From contig NZ_CALUAK010000021.1 of NCBI RefSeq assembly GCF_943914015.1, forward strand, positions 1 through 26,125: a stretch of 26,125 nucleotides of DNA. The letters are read 5' to 3'. The stretch's first letter is position 1. Every line of letters starts with the position of its first letter. The DNA comes from an uncultured Corynebacterium sp. (lineage in GTDB: Bacteria; Actinomycetota; Actinomycetes; Mycobacteriales; Mycobacteriaceae). Shown here one piece after another: positions 16,237 to 24,804 of this stretch. The translations under genes were made by a program, and so were the position numbers. The notes under the pieces were generated by a model that saw only the letters and a list, made by a program, of their open reading frames with translations, did no database searches and was not told where the DNA came from.

Positions 16237-17268
16237 TTAGCCGAAGAGAGCCTGCGCCGTGGCGTAGCGGCTCAGCGGTACGGACTTGAGGGTGCCAACA
16301 GCCTCCTGCAAGTCAATGAGCTCGATGTGCTCACCGTGGAGGGCGACACACTTGCCGGACTCGCCCTGGTGCGCTGCACGAGCAGCAGCCACGCCGTAGC
16401 GGGTAGCGAGCACGCGGTCGAACGCCGTCGGGGTACCACCACGCTGAATGTGGCCGAGCACCATCGTGCGGACATCGTGCCCCAAGCGCTTGTGGATCTC
16501 ATCGCCAATGACCTGGCCGATGCCGTTGAAGGTCTTGTGACCGAACTCGTCCTCTTCGCCCTCCTTGAAGTCCATCGTGCCTTCCTTGGGCAACGCGCCC
16601 TCTGCCACGCAGATGATGCCGTACTTCTCACCCATCTGGAAGCGACGCTCCATCGCCTTGCAGATGTCGTTGATGTCGAAGGGGTACTCTGGGATGACGG
16701 TGTAGTGCGCACCACCAGCCATGCCAGCGTGCAGGGCAATCCAGCCCACGTGGCGGCCCATCACTTCCATGATCATCACACGGTTGTGGGACTCAGCCGT
16801 CGTGTGCAGTCGGTCAATAGCCTCGGTGGCCACGGACACGGCTGTGTCGAAACCGAAGGTGTAGTCCGTGCCGTTCACGTCGTTATCGATGGTCTTCGGC
16901 ACGCCGATGACGGGGATACCGTTATCGGCGAGGAACTGCGCACCCTTGAGGGTGCCTTCACCGCCGATCGGAATGAGGGCATCGACCTCGGCCTCGCGGA
17001 GGTTCTCCTTGACCCGATCAATCCCTGCCTTGAACTTGTCAGGGTGGAGGCGGCCCGTGCCGAGGATGGTGCCACCGCGGAGGAGGATCTTGTCGATGCT
17101 GTCATCGTCGTAAAGCTGAACACGGCGATCTTCCATCAGCCCGACCCAGCCGTCCTGGTAGCCGACAACGGTCGAGCCAAATTCAGAGCTCGCCGTCCGT
17201 ACAATACCTCGGATCACGGCGTTCAGGCCGGGACAGTCACCACCGGAAGTCAAAGTCGCAATACGCAT
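16237..17268 (-). CDS. pfkA: 6-phosphofructokinase, actinobacterial ATP-dependent type
   Basis: The product is 343 residues from ATG 17268, where MRIATLTSGGDCPGLNAVIR is the family start. The frame is open upstream, but that adds an unrelated stretch. Visible motifs are GGDCPG, the nucleotide site GGEGTLKGA, the catalytic PKTIDNDVNGTDYTFGFDTA, MEVMGRHVGW and the effector/substrate part GHIQRGGTPTAFDR. Gly in GGEGT speaks for ATP rather than pyrophosphate, while Lys in PKTIDND is the combination I recall from actinobacterial group III enzymes. The enzyme phosphorylates fructose 6-phosphate in glycolysis. There is no ribosome site; TAATAT lies 7 nt ahead of the ATG, pointing to a leaderless message. 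A terminator follows. Confidence 0.95.
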   Translation of the reverse strand: MRIATLTSGGDCPGLNAVIRGIVRTASSEFGSTVVGYQDGWVGLMEDRRVQLYDDDSIDKILLRGGTILGTGRLHPDKFKAGIDRVKENLREAEVDALIPIGGEGTLKGAQFLADNGIPVIGVPKTIDNDVNGTDYTFGFDTAVSVATEAIDRLHTTAESHNRVMIMEVMGRHVGWIALHAGMAGGAHYTVIPEYPFDINDICKAMERRFQMGEKYGIICVAEGALPKEGTMDFKEGEEDEFGHKTFNGIGQVIGDEIHKRLGHDVRTMVLGHIQRGGTPTAFDRVLATRYGVAAARAAHQGESGKCVALHGEHIELIDLQEAVGTLKSVPLSRYATAQALFG

Positions 17269-17275
17269 AGACCCG

Positions 17276-17281
17276 ATATTA
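17276..17281 (-). promoter_or_regulatory. -10 box of pfkA, likely leaderless
   Basis: TAATAT on the minus strand lies 7 nt before ATG 17268, the spacing expected if the first transcribed base is the A of the start codon. Confidence 0.55.
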
Positions 17282-17370
17282 GCGAACCACGCGCGTTTTG
17301 GAGAGTTGAAATCGCCCACCGCAGGTCAGGAAATTGCGCCCGGCCGTGCATAACCAAAAAGGGGGAGTCT

Positions 17371-18597
17371 CTATTTGTTTTTGTTTGCGATGCGTGGGAG
17401 CACCACCCAGCCCCGCGCAATCGCCCACGAACCCACACCGAGGAAGGCGATACTGAGCACGATGCACACCTGGTAGATGCTCAGCCACTGAAGAAGGACC
17501 GTCACAATGACGAGACCGATAGGCGCAGCAAACATCCCGATGGCATTGAACAACGAGAAGGCACGCCCGCGAATGTCGTCGGCCACGCCCTCAGTGACGA
17601 TGACCATAATCATCGGTGCGAACAGTCCGCCACCGATGCCAGCGATGATCATTCCTGCCACAGCAGTCCAGTTCAGCTGGATAACCATGAAGAAGAGCAT
17701 GCCGATGACCTGCAGGCCGGCGGCGATTGCCCACAACATGCGCCTGTGTGTTGTCCCCCTCCAGACGACGTAGGCACCGCCGACGATTTCGCCCATCGCG
17801 TAGGCGCTCATCGTGATACCCAAGAGCCCCGGTCGGTCAATCGACTGAAAGTGTGCGGGAAGCAGCACAGCGATGAGGGGTGCTACGCAGATGGTGGAGA
17901 CGAGATTCACAATGGCAATGAGGCGGATGGAGGGAAGCTCCAGCACCCGCTTCCACGAGCCGAGAGAACCGCGGAGTGTCTCCCCCTCTTCTGCTGCAGC
18001 CGAGGACCCCACTGTCAACAGCGTCGTCAGCCCTGCAGCAACGAAGGAGCAGAACGCGGTAATCCACAACACATCGGACATGTTGAGAGCGCTGAGCAGC
18101 ACGCCGGCGAGCGCCGGGCCGACGAGGAATCCGGAGCTGGCGATGGTCTGGTTGATTCCCGATAACCGGTCGAGCGTCATGGTCTTGGTCACCACGTCTC
18201 CGACGAGCGCTGACCGTGCACTCATGCCCGGAACATCACCGACTGCGCCGAGGATTCCCAACGCGATGAACCATCCCAGGGTGAGTCCAAGGAGATGGTC
18301 CACCACGATGAGCAGGACTATGGAGAGTGCCGAAACCACGTCGGAAATGATGGACATGGGCTTTCTTCCCATCGTGTCCACCAGGTGACCGCCGATGAAG
18401 GCAAACAACAACGAGGGGATGGTAATCGCTGTCGCGACAAGGCCTGCAGCCGCCGGATCACCCGTCTTGTCCAGCACCATCCACGGCCACACGATGGTCG
18501 CTACCGCGTTGCCCAGGATGGATGTCGCAGCCGAAGCAAGGTAGATATAGGGGGTTGCTGCCGGGACGGTCGTGCCCGCAGGGTTTCCTCGTGTCAT
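17371..18597 (-). CDS. MFS efflux-type transporter
   Basis: The product is 408 residues with about twelve hydrophobic segments. MFS motif A is visible in the loop after the second helix (GGHLVDTMGRKPM), and the family-typical central loop (about 200-215, SSAAAEEGETLRGS) divides the halves. The layout and the acidic-poor helices resemble the EntS/macrolide-efflux branch of the DHA type, so export of a small hydrophobic compound or siderophore is plausible. Nothing in the neighbourhood fixes a substrate. The start at ATG 18597 lies 7 nt after TAAACT with no ribosome site. It is followed about 100 nt later by pfkA on the same strand, which has its own promoter. Confidence 0.8.
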   Translation of the reverse strand: MTRGNPAGTTVPAATPYIYLASAATSILGNAVATIVWPWMVLDKTGDPAAAGLVATAITIPSLLFAFIGGHLVDTMGRKPMSIISDVVSALSIVLLIVVDHLLGLTLGWFIALGILGAVGDVPGMSARSALVGDVVTKTMTLDRLSGINQTIASSGFLVGPALAGVLLSALNMSDVLWITAFCSFVAAGLTTLLTVGSSAAAEEGETLRGSLGSWKRVLELPSIRLIAIVNLVSTICVAPLIAVLLPAHFQSIDRPGLLGITMSAYAMGEIVGGAYVVWRGTTHRRMLWAIAAGLQVIGMLFFMVIQLNWTAVAGMIIAGIGGGLFAPMIMVIVTEGVADDIRGRAFSLFNAIGMFAAPIGLVIVTVLLQWLSIYQVCIVLSIAFLGVGSWAIARGWVVLPRIANKNK

Positions 18598-18604
18598 TGG
18601 CTTA

Positions 18605-18610
18605 AGTTTA
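18605..18610 (-). promoter_or_regulatory. -10 box of the MFS exporter gene, likely leaderless
   Basis: TAAACT on the minus strand is separated by exactly 7 nt from ATG 18597, repeating the spacing seen for pfkA and ligA. No Shine-Dalgarno sequence is present. Confidence 0.5.
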
Positions 18611-18701
18611 GTAGGTCATAACCACGTATTGCTCGTTAAGCTGTCCGGAATTCCTATCACGCGGGAACAAGCACGGATGCAGCGTCCCTCCCCGCGGGAG
18701 G

Positions 18702-18740
18702 AAAAACAAAAGCGAACCCCACCATCACGGTGGGGTCCGC
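18702..18740 (-). terminator. Rho-independent terminator of gatCA
   Basis: GCGAACCCCACC (18712-18723) pairs with GGTGGGGTCCGC (18729-18740) with one mismatch. On the minus strand it leads into TTTTGTTTTT (forward 18702-18711). It lies about 30 nt past the gatA stop. Confidence 0.9.
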
Positions 18741-18772
18741 TCGTGAAAGCTGTAATTTCGACGCTACAAGGC

Positions 18773-20269
18773 TTAGCTACGCGCAGCCTCGAAGGCAGCG
18801 CCGACCTTGTACAGGCGGTCATCCTTGAACGCAGGAGCCATGATCTGGAGACCAACGGGCAGGTTGGTGTCGCTTGCCAGGCCTGCAGGAACGCTCATGC
18901 CACCAAGGCCAGCAAGGTTCAGTGGCAGCGTAAACAGGTCGAAGTTGTACATGGCCAGCGGGTCGTTGACCTTCTCGCCCAGGGCGAACGCCGTGGTGGG
19001 GGTCACCGGCGCAACGAGGACATCGGCCTTCTCGTAGGCATTTGCGAAGTCCTGCGCGATGAGCGCGCGGACGCGCTGTGCCTTCAGGTAGTAAGCATCG
19101 TAGTAGCCGACCGACAGCGTGTATGTGCCAGCGAGGATACGACGCTTGACCTCCGGGCCGAACCCTGCGGCACGGGACATACTCATGACCTCCGCTGCCG
19201 AGTGCTTTCCGTCGTCGCCCTCGCGCAGTCCGTAGCGCATGCCGTCGAAGCGGGCGAGGTTGGAGGAAATCTCCGAGAACTGAATGAGGTAGTAGGTGCC
19301 GATCGCATCATCGAAGTGCGGGCAGTCAACCTCAACAATCTCGGCACCGAGGTCACGCAGTGTTTCGATGGACTTCTGGAAACTCTCCAGCACACCGGGC
19401 TGGTAGCCATCGCGGACGAACTGCTTAACGACGCCGACCTTCACACCACTGAGGTCGCCCTTGGCACCCTCACGGGCAGCTGTGACGACATCGGGGACTG
19501 CGACATCAACGCTCGTTGCGTCGTGCGGGTCAACACCGGCAATGACCTCGTGAAGAAGCGCCGTATCCAGCACCGTGCGGGCACAGGGGCCACCCTGGTC
19601 GAGGGAGGAGGCGCAGGCAACGAGGCCGTACCGGGACACGCCACCGTAGGTGGGCTTCACACCCACGGTGCCCGTGAGCGCTGCAGGCTGGCGAATCGAG
19701 CCACCAGTATCGGTGCCGATACCAATCGGAGCTTCGCCGGAGGCCAGCGCTGCTGCGGTGCCACCGCCGGAACCGCCGGGGGTACGCGTGCGATCCCACG
19801 GGTTTTTAGTCACGTGGTAGGCGGAGTTCTCCGTGGAGGAACCCATGGCGAACTCATCCATGTTGGTCTTGCCCAAGATCGGGATACCAGCGCCACGGAT
19901 CTTCTTCACTACGGTGGCATCGTAGGGGCTCATGTAGCCTTCAAGAATCTTGGATGCGCACGTCGTCGGAGCATCCGTGGTGACGAAGACATCCTTGAGT
20001 GCCAGCGGGACACCCGCGAGCGGGGACGCAGGCTTATCGCCCTTATCCAGGGATTCATCCACTGCACGGGCAGCAGAAAGGGCCTCCTCGGCACCAACGT
20101 GAAGGAAAGCACCAAGCTCCGAGTCGACCTCAGAGATGCGATCGAGGTGAGCCTGTGTGGCCTCAACGGAGCTGACCTCGCGAGAGTGAATCTTCTCGGC
20201 GAGCTCAGACGCGCTGAGAGCGGTCAGGCCCGTGGTGGATTCTGCAAGAAAAGTGTTATCTGTGCTCAT
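18773..20269 (-). CDS. gatA: Aspartyl/glutamyl-tRNA(Asn/Gln) amidotransferase subunit A
   Basis: The product is 498 residues. ATG 20269 is chosen over an upstream in-frame start because a GGGGGA lies 8 nt before it and because it follows the gatC stop by 4 nt. The amidase signature is complete. The catalytic Lys is in GVPLALKDVFVT, and the Gly/Ser-rich stretch TPGGSGGGTAAALASG is followed by GTDTGGSIRQPAALTG, holding the cis-Ser and nucleophile Ser. GatA frees ammonia from glutamine and channels it to GatB to amidate Glu-tRNA(Gln) or Asp-tRNA(Asn). The tight spacing makes a gatC-gatA operon, ending at the terminator at 18702-18740. gatB is encoded separately at 4467-5972. Confidence 0.97.
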   Translation of the reverse strand: MSTDNTFLAESTTGLTALSASELAEKIHSREVSSVEATQAHLDRISEVDSELGAFLHVGAEEALSAARAVDESLDKGDKPASPLAGVPLALKDVFVTTDAPTTCASKILEGYMSPYDATVVKKIRGAGIPILGKTNMDEFAMGSSTENSAYHVTKNPWDRTRTPGGSGGGTAAALASGEAPIGIGTDTGGSIRQPAALTGTVGVKPTYGGVSRYGLVACASSLDQGGPCARTVLDTALLHEVIAGVDPHDATSVDVAVPDVVTAAREGAKGDLSGVKVGVVKQFVRDGYQPGVLESFQKSIETLRDLGAEIVEVDCPHFDDAIGTYYLIQFSEISSNLARFDGMRYGLREGDDGKHSAAEVMSMSRAAGFGPEVKRRILAGTYTLSVGYYDAYYLKAQRVRALIAQDFANAYEKADVLVAPVTPTTAFALGEKVNDPLAMYNFDLFTLPLNLAGLGGMSVPAGLASDTNLPVGLQIMAPAFKDDRLYKVGAAFEAARS

Positions 20270-20273
20270 GAAG

Positions 20274-20567
20274 TTATTCCCCCAGAATCTGCGGTACGAC
20301 GAACTTATCATCTTCCTTTTCCGGAGCCTGATCCAGCGCAGCTTCCTGCGGCAGGGACGGGGCCACGGTGTCCTTCCGCATCGCGGTATGCGTGGCGTGG
20401 GGGTGGCTCATGGGCTCCACTCCCTCGGTGTCCACGTTCTGGACTGCTGATACGTGGCCGATAATGCCGTCGATCTGGCTGGCGAAGGTGGTGATTTCCT
20501 CTTCGCTCAGCGCCAACCTGGCGAGCGTGGCTAGATGGGCCACCTCATCGCGAGAAATTTGAGGCAC
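20274..20567 (-). CDS. gatC: Aspartyl/glutamyl-tRNA(Asn/Gln) amidotransferase subunit C
   Basis: The product is 97 residues, the normal size for this small clamp subunit. It starts MPQISRDEVAHLATLARLAL, the usual GatC opening, followed by EEEITTFASQIDGIIGHVSA and the VEPMSHP segment that wraps between GatA and GatB. Its role is to stabilise GatA within the GatCAB complex. The start is GTG 20565-20567, preceded by AGGGGAAG at good distance. gatA follows 4 nt after the stop. A TACACT at 20615-20620 on the minus strand is a likely -10 box, giving a leader of about 40 nt. Confidence 0.95.
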   Translation of the reverse strand: MPQISRDEVAHLATLARLALSEEEITTFASQIDGIIGHVSAVQNVDTEGVEPMSHPHATHTAMRKDTVAPSLPQEAALDQAPEKEDDKFVVPQILGE

Positions 20568-20626
20568 GCGAGCTTCCCCTTTTCTTTTCTCTAAGTGTTC
20601 TGTTACGAGACTTAAGTGTAGTAATG

Positions 20627-20657
20627 CTCTACAGTCTTATTCCTTTGACTCTACAGT
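20627..20657. repeat. Direct repeat CTCTACAGT at 22-nt spacing, gatC upstream region
   Basis: CTCTACAGT occurs at 20627-20635 and again at 20649-20657, two helical turns apart on the same face of the DNA. It lies just upstream of the apparent gatC promoter and far ahead of the ACT-domain gene, so it could bind a dimeric regulator. It may also be coincidence. Confidence 0.3.
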
Positions 20658-20743
20658 ACCCGGGTGCGGCATCAGGCAGCGTGGCACAAGCCTCAAATAT
20701 GTACAAAGCTGTCTAGATCTTCCATTCCGCACCGATTCTTGGT

Positions 20744-20749
20744 TACAAT
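20744..20749 (+). promoter_or_regulatory. Candidate -10 box of the ACT-domain gene
   Basis: TACAAT would start transcription near 20756, about 50 nt ahead of the coding region. TATAAA at 20791-20796 is a competing candidate closer to the gene. Neither has a clear -35 box. Confidence 0.3.
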
Positions 20750-20800
20750 GCCTACGTTAAACCGTAATCAAGAACGCTATACAAAAGCGATATAAAGGCT

Positions 20801-21490
20801 GTGATCGTGATGGTGACCTCTTATCTCATCCGTGTGCTGCTCCCCGACGAGCCCGGCGCGCTGGGCCGTCTTGCCAGCTCCGTGGGGCTAACAGAGGGCA
20901 ATATTCAATCCGTGGATGTGGTCGAGCAATTCCCGGATTGCACGGTCATGGACGACATTGTCATCACTCTCCCCCAGGGTGCGCTGCCCGATACGTTGGT
21001 CACGGCTGCACAGAAAGATGAGAATGCGGTTATTGATTCGATCCGCCCGTTTTCTGGCAGGGTGGATCGTCGCGGGCAGGTGCAAATGCTGGCCCGCTTC
21101 GCAGAGCACGTCACCAGCACCCGCAACGCTCTCGATGAACTGGCCAATGTCATGCCGAAGACGATGACAGCCGGGTGGTGCATCATTTTGAGTAAAACCC
21201 CCAAACTGACGCGTGTGGCAGCATCCACCGCTGCACCGTCGGATAACGGTGCGAGCCCGTCCGGGGTGGTCGTGGAATCGTGCCGTATGCTCGATCCGGA
21301 GACAGAAGACTGGATCCCCGAGTCTTGGACGCTTCTCGACGCTTCCCTGGCCGCTGCTCCCCTCACCGGCACCGATCTCATCGTGGTTATCGGTCGCCCG
21401 GGTGGACCGGACTTCCTCGGCTCCGAAATCGCCCACCTCGGCGATCTCGGCGTCATAATCGGGACGATGCTCGGGGAGCACCAGGCCTAG
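20801..21490 (+). CDS. ACT-domain protein of unknown role
   Basis: The product is 229 residues from GTG 20801, or 226 from ATG 20810, which has AAAGG at a better distance (11 nt, against 2 nt for the GTG). The N-terminal 75 residues form an ACT fold: SYLIRVLLPDEPGALGRLAS with the ligand-binding Gly-Ala-Leu-Gly turn, then NIQSVDVVEQF. The rest has no catalytic motif that I recognise and ends in a Gly-rich PGGPDFLGSEIAHLGDLGVI. ACT domains usually bind amino acids and control enzymes, so an amino-acid-sensing regulator is a fair guess. I recall the same gene between gatC and ligA in other corynebacteria, so it belongs to the conserved backbone. It is divergent from gatC. Confidence 0.75.
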   Translation: MIVMVTSYLIRVLLPDEPGALGRLASSVGLTEGNIQSVDVVEQFPDCTVMDDIVITLPQGALPDTLVTAAQKDENAVIDSIRPFSGRVDRRGQVQMLARFAEHVTSTRNALDELANVMPKTMTAGWCIILSKTPKLTRVAASTAAPSDNGASPSGVVVESCRMLDPETEDWIPESWTLLDASLAAAPLTGTDLIVVIGRPGGPDFLGSEIAHLGDLGVIIGTMLGEHQA

Positions 21491-21613
21491 GCCTCTTTCC
21501 ACGCCCAGACTCCACGACCCCTGCCGTTCCCTCCTTTTCCTCGCTCTGTCATTCTTGCTCTCTGACTAGCAGATCCCCTGCCCAAAGGCAGAGAGGCCAG
21601 CAAGATTAGAGAG

Positions 21614-23683
21614 CTATAGAAGAGACGTGACAGTGCCGGTTTCGAGGAGCTCCTCGAACTGCTGCTCGTTAATAATCGGCCTTCCCAGTTCCTCAGCCTT
21701 GGTGGCCTTGGATCCGGCGTTGGCGCCCACGACAACGTAGTCGGTTTTCTTGGACACACTGCTGGAGGCCTTGCCACCGCGGGCGATGATCGCTTCCTTC
21801 ACGCTGTCACGGGTGAAGTTTTCCAGGGAGCCGGTCACCACGATGGTGAGTCCCTCCAGTGTTTGCTCCTTCTCCTCGCCCTGTTCTTCTTCCATCGTGA
21901 CGCCGGCCTTCGCCCACGCATCGACGATGGCGCGATGCCAATCAACGGAGAACCACTGGACGATGGAGGAAGCGATGACCCCGCCCACTCCGTCGGTGGC
22001 TGCCAGCTCTTCCTCACTTGCGGAGCGGATCGCGTCCATGGAGCCGAATTCCCGCGCCAGCGCCCGAGCAGCTGTGGGACCCACGTGCCGGATGGACAGT
22101 CCCGTGATGACACGCCACAGGTCCGTTTCTTTCTGTGTCTCGAGACCGGCGATGAGCTTCTTCCCGGCCGCATTTACAGCGCCCTTGGAATTGGTGTACA
22201 CCCGCGAATCCAGGAGGTCATTTTCTGTCAGCGTGAAAAGCTCCGCTTCGTCCGTGAGAATGCCGGTGCGAACGAGGTCCTCGGCAGCCTTCTCACCGAG
22301 AGCTTCAATGTCGAAGACTCCCCTGCCTGCGATGTACTCGAGGCGGCCGGCGAGCTGGCCTGGGCAACTGCGCGTATTCGGGCACCGCCAGTCGGCATCC
22401 TCTTCCTTCGCCGGGGCGAGCTTCGTGCCGCACTGCGGGCACAACGTGGGAAAGACGAAGGGACGCTCTGTCCCCTCACGAAGATCTGCCATCGGCCCGA
22501 GAACCTCGGGGATGACCTCGCCAGCTTTCCGGATGACCACCTGGTCACCGATGAGCACACCCTTGCGCTTCACCTCAGATTGGTTGTGCAATGTGGCCAT
22601 TTCCACTGTCGAACCGGCAACCTCGACGGGCTCCATGATGGCGAAGGGAGTAACCCGTCCTGTTCGGCCGACGCCGACCCGAACGTCGAGAAGCTTCGTC
22701 ACTGCCTGCTCCGGAGGATACTTGTACGCGATCGCCCACCGTGGCGCGCGTGAGGTAGCGCCGAGCGCTCGCTGCTGCTCGCGGTTATCCACCTTCACCA
22801 CCATGCCGTCCATCTCGAAGACAGCATCATGGCGGTGATCCGCCCACTTCTCCACCATTTCGTGGACCTCCTCGTGGGAGTGGACGACCTTGGTGTACTC
22901 AGACACGGGAAGGCCGAACGCTACGAGCGCCTCGTAGGCCTGAGATTGGGATTCAAAGGAAATGCCCTCCGCTGCGCCAATTCCGTGGCAGACAAGCGTC
23001 AGACGGCGCTTTTTCACCGCCTGTGGGTCTTTTTGCCGCATAGAACCCGCCGCCGCGTTACGGGGATTAGCAAAAGGCTTTTTGTTTTCCTTCTGACGCT
23101 GCTCGTTGACGAGCGGGAAATCCTCGACAGCAATGTAGACCTCACCGCGGACTTCCAGCACGCTGGGGATGGGGAAAGAATCGTTTTCCTCCAACCGATC
23201 GGGGATTCCAGCGATCATCCGGGCGTTGGCGGTGATCTCTTCGCCCACCGTTCCGTCGCCACGCGTGGCCGCCGTCGTTAGCTCCCCATCGCGGTAAACG
23301 AGGTCAATGGATACGCCGTCAATCTTCAGCTCTACCGAGTATGTGTCGGACGGTGTACGAATAAGCCACTGCTCCAGCTCGTCTTTGCTGAACACGTTAT
23401 CCAGCGAGTACATGCGCTCCAGGTGAGCGATGTTTACAAAGCTTGAGCCCTCCGGCGATGGAGCGCCGACTTGCAGAGTCGGGCTGTCCGGTGTCCGGAG
23501 CCCAGGGTGCTCCTCTTCCAAGGCCTGCAGACGAGAAAACAGGGCGTCGAACTCGGCATCGGTAATCTCCGCTGTGCCGTTGTAGTACTTGTCGCGGTGG
23601 TAGCGCACCTGCGCTGCCAGATCTTCCCACTCGGCGCGGAGAGCAGGTTCCATGGATTGGCTTGAAGCTTCTTTGTCAGACAC
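21614..23683 (-). CDS. ligA: NAD-dependent DNA ligase
   Basis: The product is 689 residues from GTG 23683; the frame is open to 23713, and ATG 23653 is a further option. GTG 23683 is preferred because TACACT lies exactly 7 nt before it. Domains in order are Ia (YHRDKYYNGTAEITDAEFD, NAD binding), the nucleotidyltransferase with the AMP-accepting Lys120 in ELKIDGVS, the OB fold, a four-Cys zinc finger (CPQCGTKL and CPNTRSCPGQ), helix-hairpin-helix repeats (GLSIRHVGPTAARAL, ATDGVGGVIASSIVQW), and a C-terminal BRCT domain (LEGLTIVVTGSLENFTRDSV). It seals nicks in replication and repair with NAD as cofactor. The gene is convergent with the ACT-domain gene and divergent from the exonuclease gene. 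Confidence 0.97.
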   Translation of the reverse strand: MSDKEASSQSMEPALRAEWEDLAAQVRYHRDKYYNGTAEITDAEFDALFSRLQALEEEHPGLRTPDSPTLQVGAPSPEGSSFVNIAHLERMYSLDNVFSKDELEQWLIRTPSDTYSVELKIDGVSIDLVYRDGELTTAATRGDGTVGEEITANARMIAGIPDRLEENDSFPIPSVLEVRGEVYIAVEDFPLVNEQRQKENKKPFANPRNAAAGSMRQKDPQAVKKRRLTLVCHGIGAAEGISFESQSQAYEALVAFGLPVSEYTKVVHSHEEVHEMVEKWADHRHDAVFEMDGMVVKVDNREQQRALGATSRAPRWAIAYKYPPEQAVTKLLDVRVGVGRTGRVTPFAIMEPVEVAGSTVEMATLHNQSEVKRKGVLIGDQVVIRKAGEVIPEVLGPMADLREGTERPFVFPTLCPQCGTKLAPAKEEDADWRCPNTRSCPGQLAGRLEYIAGRGVFDIEALGEKAAEDLVRTGILTDEAELFTLTENDLLDSRVYTNSKGAVNAAGKKLIAGLETQKETDLWRVITGLSIRHVGPTAARALAREFGSMDAIRSASEEELAATDGVGGVIASSIVQWFSVDWHRAIVDAWAKAGVTMEEEQGEEKEQTLEGLTIVVTGSLENFTRDSVKEAIIARGGKASSSVSKKTDYVVVGANAGSKATKAEELGRPIINEQQFEELLETGTVTSLL

Positions 23684-23690
23684 GGAGACA

Positions 23691-23696
23691 AGTGTA
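23691..23696 (-). promoter_or_regulatory. -10 box of ligA, likely leaderless
   Basis: TACACT on the minus strand is followed by 7 nt and GTG 23683, with no ribosome site. This promoter also decides the ligA start choice. Confidence 0.55.
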
Positions 23697-23848
23697 CCTG
23701 CGACTAGTCTCACGTCCTATCAAGCAGCATGGAGACAAACCCGTATCCGCACAGCTCATCGCTTGTCTGACCGCGGTTTGTGGAGGCGGTGGTAGCCTAA
23801 CCTGCATAGCTAAAAATCCGCACACAGTGAGCTTCGGAGGATTTAACC

Positions 23849-24520
23849 GTGTACTCCTTTGACCCATCCAAGATGGTGGCCTTTGATCTGGAAACCACCA
23901 CCAATGATCCTTTGAAGGCTCGCGTGGTTACCTCGTCGATTATTCGCATCAACGGATCCAACGTCGATGAAACGTACCTCCTTGCCGATCCCGGCGTCCC
24001 CATCACCCCCGAGGCAGAGAAAGTACACGGCATTTCCAACGAGCACGCCAAGGAAAACGGTGAGCCTCACGACGAGGTCGTTGCCACGACGGTGGAGCTC
24101 ATCCGTCAGGGGTGGCAGGAGGGCTTCACCCTCATTGTTTTCAATGGCTGCTTTGACCTGACGATTTTGCACCAGTGTGCTCCAGATTTCACCATCGATG
24201 GGCTCGTTGTCGACCCGTACGTCATTGACAAGAAGATGGATCATTACCGAGCCGGGAAACGTAACCTGACCGCCATGTCGGAGTACTACGAGGTCAAGCT
24301 AGACAATGCCCACAACTCCAGCGCTGATTCCCTCGCAGCGGCCCGCATCGCGTGGAAACAGGCTCGCCGGTGGCCCGAGATCACAACGATTGATGGCGAT
24401 GAGCTGATGGAAAACCAGACGGTGTGGTACTACGAGATGCAAACTGACCTCGCCAAGTACTTCGCCGGCAAGGGCAGGGATGTCGATGTCAACCTTTCCT
24501 GGCCTCTCCAGCTCCCCTAG
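23849..24520 (+). CDS. DnaQ-like DEDDh 3'-5' exonuclease
   Basis: The product is 223 residues. The three exonuclease motifs are visible: Exo I with FDLETT near the N-terminus, Exo II in LIVFNGCFDLTILHQ and Exo III in AHNSSADSLAAAR, whose His and Asp make the DEDDh type. The core resembles the epsilon subunit of DNA polymerase III and stand-alone relatives. No helicase or polymerase domain is attached, so it could proofread, degrade single strands or trim RNA. The last 50 residues (TIDGDELMENQTVWYYEMQT) are outside the core and unassigned. GTG 23849 has GGAGG 8 nt ahead. It lies divergent from ligA and is followed by a strong terminator. Confidence 0.88.
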   Translation: MYSFDPSKMVAFDLETTTNDPLKARVVTSSIIRINGSNVDETYLLADPGVPITPEAEKVHGISNEHAKENGEPHDEVVATTVELIRQGWQEGFTLIVFNGCFDLTILHQCAPDFTIDGLVVDPYVIDKKMDHYRAGKRNLTAMSEYYEVKLDNAHNSSADSLAAARIAWKQARRWPEITTIDGDELMENQTVWYYEMQTDLAKYFAGKGRDVDVNLSWPLQLP

Positions 24521-24617
24521 CGAAAAGCACTCCGGCTCAAGGAACTAGCTGCCTCCTTCAACCACAGAGATAAGCGCGTTGCCACAGATGAGCAAAACAC
24601 TCATTTCGCTCACGCAC

Positions 24618-24659
24618 GTTCCGTGCCTAAAGTTCCGTGCCTAAAGAATCGCACCTAAC
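24618..24659. repeat. 14-bp tandem repeat downstream of the exonuclease gene
   Basis: GTTCCGTGCCTAAA occurs twice in tandem (24618-24631, 24632-24645), followed by a decayed third copy GAATCGCACCTAAC (24646-24659). It lies in the 285-nt gap between the exonuclease and surface protein genes and carries no open frame. Confidence 0.7.
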
Positions 24660-24690
24660 GCATTCTTCTTCCCCAAACAGCGAAACGGCA

Positions 24691-24735
24691 AAGCGCCTCA
24701 TGCAACACAGGTTGCATGAGGCGCTTGTCGCTTTT
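24691..24735 (+). terminator. Strong Rho-independent terminator between converging genes
   Basis: A perfect 16-bp stem (24691-24706 with 24711-24726, loop ACAG) is followed on the plus strand by GTCGC and TTTTT. It can end the exonuclease transcript. On the minus side the stem is followed by a short GCCGTTT, so weaker bidirectional use for the surface protein gene is possible. Confidence 0.85.
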
Positions 24736-24804
24736 TAATTGAACTCAGCCAACTAGGAGACGTTCAGTGGGGGCACCTAGGCTCCCACCTCACGTTGTTT
24801 TCCT

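Noticed and set aside
15340..18165. Very long plus-strand open frame (941 codons) crossing the BioF part, pfkA and the MFS exporter
   Set aside because: It is antisense or out of frame to three clearly recognised genes and crosses two terminator-like or promoter regions. Its product is low-complexity, rich in Arg, His and Asp, and matches no family.
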